From contig OY986973.1 of assembly GCA_963920575.1 (NCBI GenBank), forward strand, positions 18,772,062 through 18,836,061: DNA of 64,000 bases. The letters are read 5' to 3'. This DNA is from Narthecium ossifragum (lineage: Eukaryota > Streptophyta > Magnoliopsida > Dioscoreales > Nartheciaceae). Position numbers and translations under genes: made by a program. The notes under the pieces are model-generated. The model made no database searches and had not been told where the DNA came from. It worked only from the letters and a program-made list of their open reading frames with translations. This document shows, piece after piece, positions 35,797 to 46,170 of the stretch. Position 1 is the first letter of the stretch, and the number at the start of each line of letters is the position of its first letter.

Positions 35797-36027
35797 AGAA
35801 CTCCCTACCACTCAACAAGTTCCGGTTAGGATTCCTTGTCGGCAATGATATCATCAAAGAATGGATATTGGTATATAATCAAGATGGTTCTAACACATTG
35901 AGATCACCAACTATAATGTATCAAGGATTAGAAGTTACCCTAGTGGTTCTAGTACTAGCGTAGTGGTACTGGCACTTACGAAATCCCTAATCTTGAATTA
36001 AGATGAATAACGGCTTAAGAGGCGGTC

Positions 36028-36090
36028 ATAATGGTTCTGGCATTATATGTAATGGTTCTGACATTATATGTAATGGTTTTAGCATTACAA
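36028..36090. repeat. 21-24 bp tandem repeat
   Basis: Three copies of TAATGGTTCTGGCATTATAT, with looser relatives (TGGTTCTAGTACTAGCG) on both sides. Confidence 0.8.
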
Positions 36091-36597
36091 AACCCTTAAT
36101 CCCGAAAAAGAAATCCTCACATCCATGGTTCTAGCATGGATGTTTTGATGAAAATCTCTAATCTCAAGCCCTAACATGCTCAAGACATAGATCTAGGGCA
36201 TATAAGAACAAATCACTCATCCACACTATTAAAAACACACCAATAGATATAAAGAGAATAAGAATCATCCATTCAAACCATTAAAATATGTTTACATGCT
36301 CCAATCCATAGGAAACCCTAGATATATTCCTTATTATATTATAGAAATCCTTAGGCTATGGTTTAGTTACTCATCTTAGGAAGGAGATCCGTTGATGAAG
36401 GTTGTCGCCACGCTCCACCCATGGATCTTCCACCAAAGATCTAACCTAAATTTTTAAAAAGAAGTTAAGAAAAATCCTAAGAGATAAAGAAAATTCGTCT
36501 ATGGAAGGCTACAAAAAATCCCCCAAAAATGTCTATTTATAGGCCTAAGATAAGCCCTCGCTCGGATTAGATCTGGGCCTTTGATTTTCTTCATAGA

Positions 36598-36915
36598 AAA
36601 AGAAATGATCGATCTTCATTGGGTGAAGATCGATCATTTAGTCTTCTATTACTGGCTACGTCTCGTAAAGGATCGATCATTCCTATAAGAGATGATCGAT
36701 TATTTCCTTCTAACCTTGGTCACGCCCGTGGATGATCGATCGTTCCCTGAAGGAGGATCGATCTCTTCAAACCTTGCTCTCTGTCACTGTTGACGTACAT
36801 AGATGATCGATCCTTTCATGCTTGCTGATTGATCCCCTCATGTTGTGCTCTCTGTCAGGTTAGTGCATATAAATGATCGATTTTCTCATTCTGTGATGAT
36901 CGATCATTTATGCTG
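36598..36915. repeat. Cluster of interspersed GATCGATC palindromes
   Basis: About ten GATCGATC or one-mismatch copies (such as GATGATCGATCATTT), unevenly spaced by about 12-65 bp, within the gypsy LTR. Some close pairs are inverted relative to each other. Confidence 0.85.
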
Positions 36916-37079
36916 AAATTGCTCTAATGCGCTCATTTTAGCTCCAAATTTGATCTAATCTTCGCTGAGGGGCCCTTAAACCTGAAATAGGAAAAAGACA
37001 ATCAAAATAGCATTGCTCGGAGACTAACAAGACTTCGTTAAAAGAACGATTTATGCACTTTTCACGTCTTATCATGCAT

Positions 37080-37306
37080 GAGAGACCGGTTGCCGGTACT
37101 CCGAAGAATATCCCAAAGGAAAGCATATACTCGTAGTTTAACTTGAATAACAGTCCAAAGGCGATGGAGAGGAATACTTTAGACTCCATGACAAGTGAAT
37201 TAGGTACCCTGAGAAGTGCATGCATGCTTGGAAAGATCAGAAAGACCGGGAACCAATTATATGACCAGGAATCTCCACTGTAGGATCGTCGTCTTTTATC
37301 TTTCAC
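37080..37306 (-). other. Unrecognised hydrophobic frame, possible exon remnant
   Basis: After an acceptor-like CTTCTCAG the minus strand encodes VPNSLVMESKVFLSIAFG, then LLFKLNYEYMLSFGIFFGVP, running into the gypsy LTR at 37074. It looks like membrane-protein sequence, but no family was recognised and no partner exon was found. Confidence 0.25.
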
Positions 37307-37309
37307 TAC

Positions 37310-38195
37310 TTACGTACCCATGTGTTTTGCATTGTATTAGCTATAGAATCATCCATCACCAATTAATGGAGAGAGACAAAGCATATTGCGCGTACCATCC
37401 TCCAGCATCGATCACCAAATATTCCATGTTCCAAAGCATATTATGCTATATATCTAAGGTGCAATGCCGAATTATAAGGGTCCAAAAATGCCAATAAATT
37501 CCAATGCCTACCACCCTCTGAGTTTATATCTTTCCATCAATTTGGTTGGACGTGTTAGACGATGCTGGCATTAATTATTTGACGTGGTATTGGACACCAG
37601 CTGACTTGTTTGGCGCCCGTGCTACATCAAGATCCAATGAGGCTCCATTTAGTGCTAAAATTTGACAAGATATCCATTCTTATCATTAATCTCCGATTGT
37701 GATCTTCTGAATCTTATTTTGCTAATAGATCCGTTATAAGATAAGCCTTGTAGTCTACTAGGCTGTATTCTTACGCATCAAGTCATGAGGCCAGGAAACC
37801 AAACGGATCAACGAAGAACAGTCACTTATATAGTAAAATACTTTGTTTCTTGTCCATCAATGCATGCATTTAGAACACGTACAAATGTACAATTGCTGCA
37901 GATATATATAATCAAGAATAATAGTAATTCAAAATATAGAATATATACTTTCATCACAAGCATCCAGACGTTTGTTAATTTGTTGTTCCATCTGCTCCTT
38001 AGTCCTTCCTGTTGGATTGATGGCAAGAAAAATAATGAAAAAAAGGAAATATCTAAGAGACATAAATTTAACATAAAAATCATCCGGTATGGTTTGTTAA
38101 TTTGTTGTTCCATCAAATTTTTTTAAAAAGTGGGACATTTGCCCTCCATGCATGGTCTGGATATAAGGCTTAACCAATAATAATAATAATAATAA
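37310..38195. other. Intergenic DNA without a supported gene
   Basis: AT-rich with a short (AAT)n near 38176-38195. Frames carry no recognised domain. Confidence 0.55.
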
Positions 38196-38197
38196 GG

Positions 38198-39060
38198 GAT
38201 AATTGTTGTTTAGTCACTTTCGGAGACCTTATTTGATATGTAGGTCTCATACTAAGTTGTTAAATCATTTAATCTTCTTATATGTCTAAAGCGTCCTTCT
38301 ATCATCCTCTCTCTCATAGGTGTGGATCCGCGGCGAAGAAGCTCGGAAGATGGGAGGGCGGCGGAGGTGTGGATCCCGGCAACAGAGAAGTAGGGAGATG
38401 ATCCGCGACGGACGGGATGGTGAGGAACGGACGGCGAGATCTGGAGGTGAGGAGGGGCGCGGGGGGATCTCAGAGGATGGGAGGGCGAAGAAACGGCGAC
38501 AGACGGAAGGAGAGGGCGGCGGAGGTGTGGATCCACGGCGAAGGAGCTCGAGGGATGGGAGGGAGACGGAGGTGCGGATCCCGATGGCGGAGACGTAGGG
38601 AGATGAACCGTGACGGACGGGAAGGCGAGGAACGGACGGCGAGATCTGGAGGTGAGAAGGAGAGGGCATCGAGGGATCTCGAAGGATAGGAGGGCGACAG
38701 ACGGAAGGAGAGGGCGGCGAAGGAGAGGATCCGTGGCGAAGGAACTTGGAGGATGGGAGGACATCGGAGGTGCGGATCCCGGCAACGGAGACGTAGGGAG
38801 ATGATCCGTGACGGACGGGATGGCGAGGAACGAACGGCGAGATCTGGAGGTGAGAAGGAGGGGGCGCCGGGTGCGCAGGGGAAGGATGAGGGCGCTGGAA
38901 GAAGTGAGAGGAGAGAGAAAAGGAATGGGAATATAATAGAAAATGGGAAATATTGGAAAAATCCAAAATAAATAGGAAAAAGGGTAGGGAAAATAGGGGA
39001 AAAAAGGAAGAAAAAGGTAGGAAAAGGGTAGGAAAATTTTTGTTTAGTCTCTTTGAAAAA
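38198..39060. repeat. GC-rich tandem-repeat block of the composite repeat
   Basis: Begins GATAATTGTTGTTTAGTCAC and, after degenerate repeats of GGAGATGATCCGTGACGGAC / GGCGAGATCTGGAGGTGAG type, ends near 39036 with TTTTTGTTTAGTCTCTTTG. The boundary motifs are direct relatives of each other, and the whole is the reverse complement of the 11846-12720 layout. Long Ser/Pro/Arg frames are low complexity. Confidence 0.75.
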
Positions 39061-40665
39061 TTGAAAAGTAACTACCATATTTTCCCAATATTGAAAAGTA
39101 ACTACCATCATTTTTTAACTTATTTTCGCACATATTTTTTCAAAATTTAAAAGTGACTATAAATATTAGAAAGTAACTACAAATATTGAAAAGTAACTAC
39201 CAGCATTATTTTAGCTGATTTTTGCACATATGTTCCCAAAATTGAAAAGTGACTACGAATATTGGAATGTAATTACAAATACTGAAAAGTAACTACAACA
39301 TTATTTTAGCTGATTTTTGCACATAATTTCCCAATATTAAAAAATTACTATAAATATTGGAATGTAATTACAAATATTGAAAAGTAACTACAAATATTGG
39401 AAAGTGAATTCCCAAGAAAAAATTGAAAAAAAAAAGTTGAAAAGTAACTGCAACTATTGAAAAGTAACTACAAGTATTGGAAAGTGAATTTCATCTAAAA
39501 AATTGAAAAAAAAAATTTGAAAAGTAATTACAATTTTTGGAATGTGAATTTCCCCCACAAAAATTTTAAATTTTTTTGAAAAGTAACCACAAAAATTGAA
39601 AAGTAACTATAAAGATTGAAAAGTAGCTACAAATATTGGAAAGTACCTACAATTTTTTTTTTCAAATTGGTAAATGGAAAGTAGCTTCCCGATAAATGTA
39701 AAGTAACAACCAAATAAATGTAAAGTTTTTTTTCGAAAAATGGTTGCCTACATCTTTGTTTGGTAGTTAATCTTCAAAAAATGTTAACAAATTGGTAGTA
39801 TCACAAAAAATGTGTAAAATAATTACCACAAAAAATGTGAAAAGTAACTATCAGAATCAAAGTAACTTATAAAATTGCAAAAAGTGACAACCGTGGAAAG
39901 TAACTACCATGAAAAGCAACTACCGTTGAAAGTAAATATGGTGGAAACTAAAGCTATTTTTCATTTTGAAAATGGAAAGTGAAACTTCCCCCATTATTTT
40001 TTTGGAAAGTAACTATACTACCACCAAAAAATGTGAAAAGTAACTTCCAGAATTGTGAAAAGTGATTAATAAAATTATGGATAGTAACTACCACCAGCAT
40101 TTTGGAAAGTAACTATCACTTAAGACAGTTTTCATTTTTTTAAAAAGCAACTATCGTAGCGAAAGGGGCCCACTATTTGTCTTCATTTTTCCCATATTTT
40201 TCTTATTTTAGTTGATTTTTTCACATATTATTTCCGAAAAGTGATTACCGCGAAAAGTAACTACCGTGAAAGTGACTACCTCGGAAAGTAAGTATGGTGG
40301 AAAATAGAGCTATTTTTCATTTTAATAAATGGAATGTGAAACTTTCCCACTTTTTTTCTTTATTGAAAAGTAAGTACAAATATTGAAAAATAACTACCAT
40401 AATTTTTCAATATTGGAGTGATTACAAATATTGAAAAGTAACGGTCATCTTATAGGTTACTTTCCACCAAATTACTTTTCAAAAAAAATTGAAACAAATA
40501 AATAATAGTTGACCACAAATATTAGAAAGTGAATTTCCCCAAGAAAAATTGAAGCGTAATTACAAATATTGAAAAGTTACTACAAGTATTGGAAAGTGAA
40601 TTTCCCCCCACAAAAATTGAAAGCAATTAAAAAATAATTACAAATATTGAAAAGTAATAACTAAT
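39060..40665. repeat. Long AT-rich array of GAAAAGTAACTAC-type units
   Basis: About 1.6 kb of degenerate units (TTGAAAAGTAACTACAAATA and TTGGAAAGTGAATTTCCCC) at 20-40 bp spacing, nearly all in one direction. Confidence 0.88.
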
Positions 40666-40779
40666 ATTGGAAAATTCGACATTTTTCTATATCCAAACAT
40701 TTTTTTCCTATTTTTTTATAATTTTCCATGATTTTCTATCCATTTTCATGCTTTTGCCGGTCTTTTCTCTATCCTTTCA

Positions 40780-41200
40780 CTCCTTCATTGGGTCGTTGTC
40801 CCCGAAGGACGTCGCGACCATCACGACGGGGATCGTGACAGACATCGCGAGGACCGGTGACGACGATCTCGGGATCGGGACGGTGAGCTTGGGATAGTGA
40901 TCTTCGAGGGATCGAACGGCGAGCTCTAATCGTGATCGAACGGCGACGAGCTCGGGGAGATGATTAGACGCGATCTCGGAGAGATGATGGGTCGGGGAGA
41001 TGATCGAAGGTGGTGGTGGGAGGCGATGCTCATATCGTGATTGGACGGGATGGGGAGATCAGGATCTGTGACGGACGGTGAGTTCAGGATCGGCGATGGG
41101 CGGCGAGCTCGGGTTCGGTGACAACCGGTGAGATTAGGATCGGCCTCGGATTGGCAACGGACGGCAAAAGAAAACAGGAGCAACGCCAAAAAGAATGATC
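40780..41200. repeat. GC-rich flank of the AT array
   Basis: GATCxCGGGATCGGGACGG-type sequence, again with runs of GGCGAGCTC. A second GC-rich block on the far side of the array. No gene recognised. Confidence 0.55.
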
Positions 41201-41293
41201 TCCGACCAGGACTCACAAATCCGACGTGTGACCTTAGTGGATTCTCCTCTCCATAAAGAGTAGAGGGTCCACCTTTAACCGAAGGATTAGTTG

Positions 41294-41297
<4 letters not shown>

Positions 41298-41336
<39 letters not shown>
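41298..41336. repeat. (TA)n microsatellite, left flank of the Pack-MULE-like element
   Basis: About 19 TA units directly before the element; a matching (TA)n follows it at 43092-43126. Confidence 0.9.
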
Positions 41337-41338
<2 letters not shown>

Positions 41339-41559
41339 CTAAAGTATGCGTTTGGTACCTGGATTTTCAGGGAAATTTTTATGTGATACCCGTGTTTTCA
41401 AAAGTAAACATTGAATACCTATGTTTCTCGAACCATTTTTAATTGGTGCCTCCGTCCACCTGCCGTCTGCCGGTCTAACGGCGGCCCGAGCGAACCGGTC
41501 ACGTGCCTACACGTGACCAGACAGCCTCCTTCTTCCCTTGGACCTCCACCACCGCCTGC

Positions 41560-41720
41560 GAACTTGGTATCCCCCGCATTAGCATCCACAGCATTCGCCT
41601 CTTCGCCGTCATTGGCCTTCCGTCCGCTCATGATCTCGAGCAGGAGAATGCCGAAGCTGAAGACATCGGTCTTGGTGCTCAAGTCAATCATCAACCACCC
41701 TTGCCCGGAGCTCCATCGCC
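41560..41720 (-). pseudogene. Captured protein kinase fragment, subdomain IX
   Basis: The minus strand reads TKTDVFSFGILLLEIMSG followed by RKANDGEEANAVDANAG, the subdomain IX region of a plant Ser/Thr kinase. It is collinear with the N-terminal fragment at 42425-42856, so both probably come from one gene with the HRD and DFG part deleted. Confidence 0.8.
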
Positions 41721-42424
41721 GGCTCGCCTCCCCGCCGCGAGTACTCGTCGGAGATCCCAACGACGTCGAGCTCCAACCTCGTAACCTCGCCACCCTCTCT
41801 CTTCTACGCCTCCGTTGCCGTCAGAGATTCATAGCGAGGATCCCCGATGGAGACCTTCGATGAATCTCAAGCTTCATCGGTCGGAGCATCGTCGACGCCG
41901 CCATGGAAGTCGGCAATAGCAACCATTGAGAGAAGATGACGACCAAACTAATGATATCCATTGCTTTCAATCTTGGAGAAGGATTTATAGGAGAAGATAA
42001 GAAAAGAAAGGGTCTCTTCTGGAATCGAAACCATTGCTCTGTTTTTCATCGCCGGAGTTTTCGATCAAAACAGAGCCGCTTGTGGATCAAAAATTGGAGT
42101 TGAATATCAATAAAAAAACCACCACAAAACACACTTTGTAATCAGAAATCGAAAGAGCTAAACCCAAATTATATGCTTATCAATCGGAGATTGTCTTCGA
42201 TGAGCTCCAAACCGCCGTCTTCTTAAAACAGAGATTCAACGGAATGTTGGGAGGAGAAATTAGATGCTTATCAATCGGAGATTGTCTCCGATGAGCTCCA
42301 AATCATATTTTTCCACAAATTAGATGGCAAAAAAGAAATTTTGACGCTACATCGACCTCCTGGATGTCTATGTGACTCAAAGGGAGAGAGAAACATTAGG
42401 GAATGTTGGGAGGAGAGGTGAGGA

Positions 42425-42856
42425 ACGTCAGGCCCCCCGGATCCCATCAACCCCATCGCCGTCCTCCGTGAACCCAAGAAGGTTAACGAGCCCGGGGTTG
42501 CGGATGCGCGAGAGGATCCGAATCTCGTTGTCGACCTCCCAGTTGTGAAGGTGGTGGAGGAGCTAAGGGCGACGGGAGGGGCGCTTCACGGCGACGGGGT
42601 GAGACGATCCGTGCAGCACAGCCTTATACACCGCGCCATGGCTACCACGGCCCAACAAAGCGTCCTCAGAGAAGTTCCCCGTGGCCTCGGTCAGCTCGGC
42701 ATAGCTGAACCGCTTTATTCTCCGGAACAACGACAAGGAGCTCCCGGCCTCGCCGCCGTCGGCGGGCTCTTCCTGGCGGAGCTGGGTGGGGGAGTAGGAG
42801 GTGATGGATCGGCAGGTGGTGTTGGACGACTCCGCCGAGCAGGAGAGATACCCCAT
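42425..42856 (-). pseudogene. Captured protein kinase fragment, N-terminal part
   Basis: The minus strand starts MGYLSCSAESSNTTCR (42856), then RIKRFSYAELTEATGNFSED, then the glycine loop LLGRGSHGAVYKAV and VAVKR with the subdomain II lysine. After a frameshift near 42565 it reads WEVDNEIRILSRIRNPG and LVNLLGFTED (subdomains III-IV). This resembles plant receptor-like cytoplasmic kinases of the At3g51990/At5g23170 type (from memory). The frameshift and the missing catalytic core make it non-functional. It includes the original start codon and some leader. Confidence 0.82.
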
Positions 42857-43089
42857 GGAACCGAACCGAATCGAAGAAGAGACGAAGGTTGAATGGAATT
42901 GGAATTGGAAGAAGGAGGCTGTCCACGTGACCGGTTCGCTTGGGCCGCCGTTAGACCGGCAGACGGCAGGTGGACGGAGGCACCAATTAAAAATGGTTCG
43001 AAAAAGATAGGTATTCAATGTTTACTTTTGAAAATACGGGTATCACATAAAAATTTTCCTGAAAACCCAGATACTAAACGCATACTTTA

Positions 43090-43091
<2 letters not shown>

Positions 43092-43126
<35 letters not shown>
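43092..43126. repeat. (TA)n microsatellite, right flank of the Pack-MULE-like element
   Basis: About 17 TA units continuing the left-hand tract across the insertion. Confidence 0.9.
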
Positions 43127-43128
<2 letters not shown>

Positions 43129-43249
43129 CGGTCATCGGTTTTCCATCGTGCAATTCACCTACCGAATTGAGACTTGTTACGTGGAACAGATTCGCGTATA
43201 TGCCAGATCAAACTTACGACCCAATCTCTAATAAATTTTTTTTGTAAAA

Positions 43250-43385
43250 TTCTTAAAATTGGTGTAGCGGTCAAGACTTTTAACTCATGCGTGGAATTTT
43301 GAGTTCGAATTGAAAAATAGAGGACACTTGATTTTCCCTGACAATCTAATAGCTTCATTTTTATATTTTCCCCCGAGGAAGAAAC
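43250..43385 (+). mobile_element. SINE-like (tRNA-derived) sequence
   Basis: TGGTGTAGCGGTCAAGAC resembles a pol III A box and GAGTTCGAATTG a B box, about 45 bases apart as in tRNA-derived SINEs. No clear target duplication or poly(A) was identified. Confidence 0.4.
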
Positions 43386-43823
43386 TCCCCTTGAGAAAAA
43401 GAATTATAGATCTGACAAGTGACCAATGAGTAAAATCTTTTCTTTCAATCATCGTTGAAGACGATCAGTAATAATTAATTAGACAACGTGATGGAATAGC
43501 TAGCCTTAATTTACAGTCCAATTTTATTAAGGGGGAAGAGGCTCATCACCATAAACTAAATTTATTCCGTTAAAAAAACACTCAGTATAAGATTTGGGTC
43601 CTTAACATCATTTTACACCACAAAATACACATATATCCTTCTCTTATTCCCTTCTCTCCATTACTATCATCAGCTCCTCCTCTCTCAAATCCGACGTCGC
43701 AAGCGGCCTGATTTTCGCCCGCGGAAGATGAGAGGGGATAGAAGAGGAAGATGACAAGAAGACAAGGGACCGGCGGCGGCGGTGGCGTCGGAACCCAACC
43801 CCACACGAAAACTAACACACAAA

Positions 43824-44110
43824 ATGGAGGTCCTCCTGATCAGCATTAGCATTCTTTCAGCACTTCTCCACCATGCTCATGTGTTAGCATCGGCGAACTC
43901 CACTGTTGGATTCAACCTCAAGCTTCTCTATTGGGATAGCCCTGAATCCCCTCTCTACCAAGCCAACCTCACCACCACGGAACGTCACCGACAGCTCCTC
44001 CGCTTCCCATAGTCAGACATCTGCTGGCTCGAGTCTAGCATTGCCGAGCAGCAAGCCATGGATAAAAGCAGCATCCGTCCCATCATTCAGCTCTTTATTG
44101 GTACCCCTCA
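43824..44110 (+). pseudogene. Aspartic protease (nepenthesin/CDR1-like) N-terminal fragment
   Basis: Starts MEVLLISISILSALLHHAHV, a signal peptide, then a propeptide like those of A1B aspartic proteases: GFNLKLLYWDSPESPLYQAN and LTTTERHRQLLR. A frame change and TAG follow at 44010-44012; in another frame comes DKSSIRPIIQLFIGTPQA, close to the IGTP that opens the mature enzyme in this family. The catalytic domain is absent and the sequence runs into a minisatellite. Confidence 0.6.
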
Positions 44111-44149
44111 GGCAACTGCCCTCTCCACCTCATATTCAGCACAGAATTC

Positions 44150-45190
44150 TCTCATCTTCTTCTTCACTATTCTCTTTTCTATTTTTCACTAATGTTGACG
44201 AGTGGGTTTGGTGTATTCTCTTTTCTCTTTTTCACTATTCTCTTTTCTCTTTTTCATTGATGTTCACAAATGAGTTTGGTGTTAATGAGTATTCTCTTTT
44301 ATCTTTTTCAATGATGTTCTTGAATGGGTTTGGTGTTCATGGGTATTCTCTTTTCTCTTTTTGCCTATTCCCTTTTCTCTTTTTCACTCATGTTCACGAG
44401 TGGGTTTGGTGTTCATGAGTATTCTCTTTTCTCTTTTTCACTATTCTCTTTTCTATTTTTCACTCATGTTCACGAGTGTGTTTGATGTATTCTGTTTTCT
44501 CTTTTTCACTGATGTTCACGAATGGGTTTGGTGTTCATGAGTATTCTCTTTTCTCTTTTTCACTATTCTTTTTTCTATTTTCCACTAATGTTCACGAGTG
44601 GGTTTGGTGTATTCTCTTTTCTCTTTTTCACTATTCTCTTTTCTCTTTTTTACTGATGTTCATGAATGGGTTTTGTGTTCATGAGTATTCTCTTTTATCT
44701 TTTTCACTATTCTCTTTTCCATTTTTCATTATTCTCTTTTCTCTTTTCCACTATTCTCTTTTCTCATTTTCACTGATGTTCACGAATGGGTTTGGTGTAT
44801 TCTCTTTTCTCTTTTTTATTATTCTCTTTTCTCTTTTCCACTATTCTCTTTTCTCTTTTTCACTGATGTTCATGAATGGATTTGGTGTTCATGAAGATTC
44901 TCTTTTCTCTTTTTCACTGATATTCACGAATGGATTGCATTATTCTCTTTACACTTTGACGTTAATGTTCATTAAATGTTCATGAGTATTCTCTTTTCTC
45001 TTTTTCAATGATGTTCACGAATCGATTGCAGTATTCGATCCGTAAAAAAGAGAAAACCCATAAAAGAGAATAATGAGTGAATGTATTGCATTCAAGAATT
45101 CTCTTTTCTCTTTTCTATTTTCTCTTCTTGGTGATCTAGTCCACTACTTTCACGGTTGCATTTCAGTATTCTCTTTTCTCTTTTCTCATC
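44150..45190. repeat. Minisatellite of TATTCTCTTTTCTCTTTTTC / GATGTTCACGAATGGG units
   Basis: About 1 kb of head-to-tail variants combining a CT/T-rich half and a TTCACGAATGGGTTTGGTG half, with unit length varying around 50-60 bp. One inverted copy lies at about 45042-45075. The Phe/Ser-rich open frames in it are not genes. Confidence 0.9.
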
Positions 45191-45199
45191 ACCGAAGAA

Positions 45200-45460
45200 C
45201 ACCTTGATCTAATGCACATGACACCATTCTATTTGCTTGTTGCTAGTCCCGCCGAGATCCCAGCCATCTTCGTCGGCGGCCAAGAAGGCAATGTCGGCGG
45301 ACTACAGACATACATCATCCACGTGCAACAGCCCGGTAACACAACAGTTCTCCTACGCAACGCCGACCGTGAAACATGGCACAAATCCTTCCTGTCTAAC
45401 GCCACCCTCGACATCGGCGAGACACGGCTGATCTACTCGTACCACAACGAAGGGCGACAC
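45200..45460 (+). pseudogene. Subtilisin-like protease N-terminal fragment
   Basis: The frame from 45212 carries GLQTYIIHVQQPGNT, then RETWHKSFLSNATLDIGE and TRLIYSYHN, the inhibitor_I9 propeptide of plant SBT1-type subtilases. Just after YSYHN the subtilase match ends abruptly at about 45452 and GC-rich sequence of another gene follows. No catalytic Asp, His or Ser is present. Confidence 0.75.
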
Positions 45461-45461
45461 C

Positions 45462-45725
45462 GCCCATGCCCATCTCGATTTGATCGAACATCATGTCGAC
45501 CCGCCTGTCGTCGTCGACGGCGGGTGTACTGATTTCTCGATGGTGGCTAGCCAGGCGGCGGGGGAGAGGGTGCTGGCGGAGAGGAGGGTGGGGTCGGAGG
45601 GGTCAAAGGTGGAGTCGGCGCCGACGAGTCTCTGGATGAGAGACAGGAAGTCGCCGAGCTTGGTGTGGATCACCTTGAGCGAGACGGTGTAGATGATGAT
45701 CGATGGACGGTTCTAGGGCGGCGGG
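45462..45725 (-). pseudogene. VQ-motif protein fragment
   Basis: The minus strand reads NRPSIIIYTVSLKVIHTKLG then DFLSLIQRLVGADSTFDPSD, close to the VQ motif (FxxxVQxLTG, here FLSLIQRLVG) and its upstream IYTVSPKVIH-like segment, followed by SPAAWLATIEKS. VQ proteins are small nuclear partners of WRKY factors. The fragment has no visible start (a stop precedes NRPS) and points against the neighbouring protease fragments. Confidence 0.6.
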
Positions 45726-46170
45726 AGTGGGAATGGTTGGGCCATGGAGGGCTGGCCCGGGCCAGACGGTGCCTTGGGTGGCTTGTTGCCGGAGGAGAGA
45801 ACCATTCAAGAGGAGAGATGTAGACAGCGTCGTCCGTCACGAAGACCTCCGGCGACGACGGATCGGAGGCGTTGAGGCGCTACGACGATGGATCGGAGGC
45901 GTTGAGGTGTTGCGGCAACGGATCAGAGGTGGCACACTTGTTGATCACGGCGACGGAGTTGCTGGGGTCGAGGAGGGAGAGAGGACCTCGGGCGGGGAGG
46001 GGGAGAGGGACGGGGAGGGGAGGGGGAGAGGGCAGGGACGGGGAGAGGGATAGGGAGAGGAGGGGGAGAGGGTGGGGAGGGGAGAGCGACGGGGAGGGGG
46101 AGAGGAGGGAGGGGGGAGCGACGGGGCGAGGAGAGGAGGGGAGGGGGAGGAGACGATGGTGTTGAAGTTG
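45726..46170. repeat. GC-rich low-complexity block
   Basis: GGATCGGAGGCGTTGAGG repeats at 45866-45925, then purine-rich GGGGAGAGGG repeats at 45965-46155. No gene recognised. Confidence 0.75.

Larger units (their letters stand above)
31917..37074 (-). mobile_element. 5' LTR of a Ty3/gypsy element, split by a nested solo LTR
   Basis: On the plus strand it runs TGATAGAGC...GTCTTATCA. Without the 3520-bp insert and one target copy it is 1633 bp. Its minus-strand 3' end abuts the primer site. It contains TAATGGTTCTGGCATTATATG-type tandem repeats (36028-36090) and a GATCGATC-rich segment (36598-36915). No matching 3' LTR was seen to the left, so the element is incomplete. Confidence 0.7.
41338..43091. 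mobile_element. Pack-MULE-like transposon carrying kinase gene fragments
   Basis: The left end GCTAAAGTATGCGTTTGGTA and the reverse complement of the right end (GCTAAAGTATGCGTTTAGTA) match for about 175 bp with roughly 93 per cent identity, including a CACGTG near the inner edge. It sits in a (TA)n microsatellite, which hides any target duplication. No transposase is present; the interior holds host kinase pieces. Long inverted repeats with gene capture suit a Pack-MULE, although a Micron-like TA-targeting element is an alternative. Confidence 0.8.

Noticed and set aside
36598..36915. CRISPR-like array of short repeats
   Set aside because: Spacing is irregular, repeats are 8-bp palindromes, and the context is a plant LTR.
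38252..39111. Three long Pro/Ser/Arg frames, up to 226 codons
   Set aside because: Low-complexity tandem repeat DNA shared with 11.8-12.7 kb; no domain or plausible gene structure.
41411..41863. 150-codon plus-strand frame in the Pack-MULE-like element
   Set aside because: Antisense to the captured kinase fragment and to the terminal inverted repeat.
43906..44985. Phe/Ser-rich frames of about 170 codons
   Set aside because: They read through the CT-rich minisatellite.
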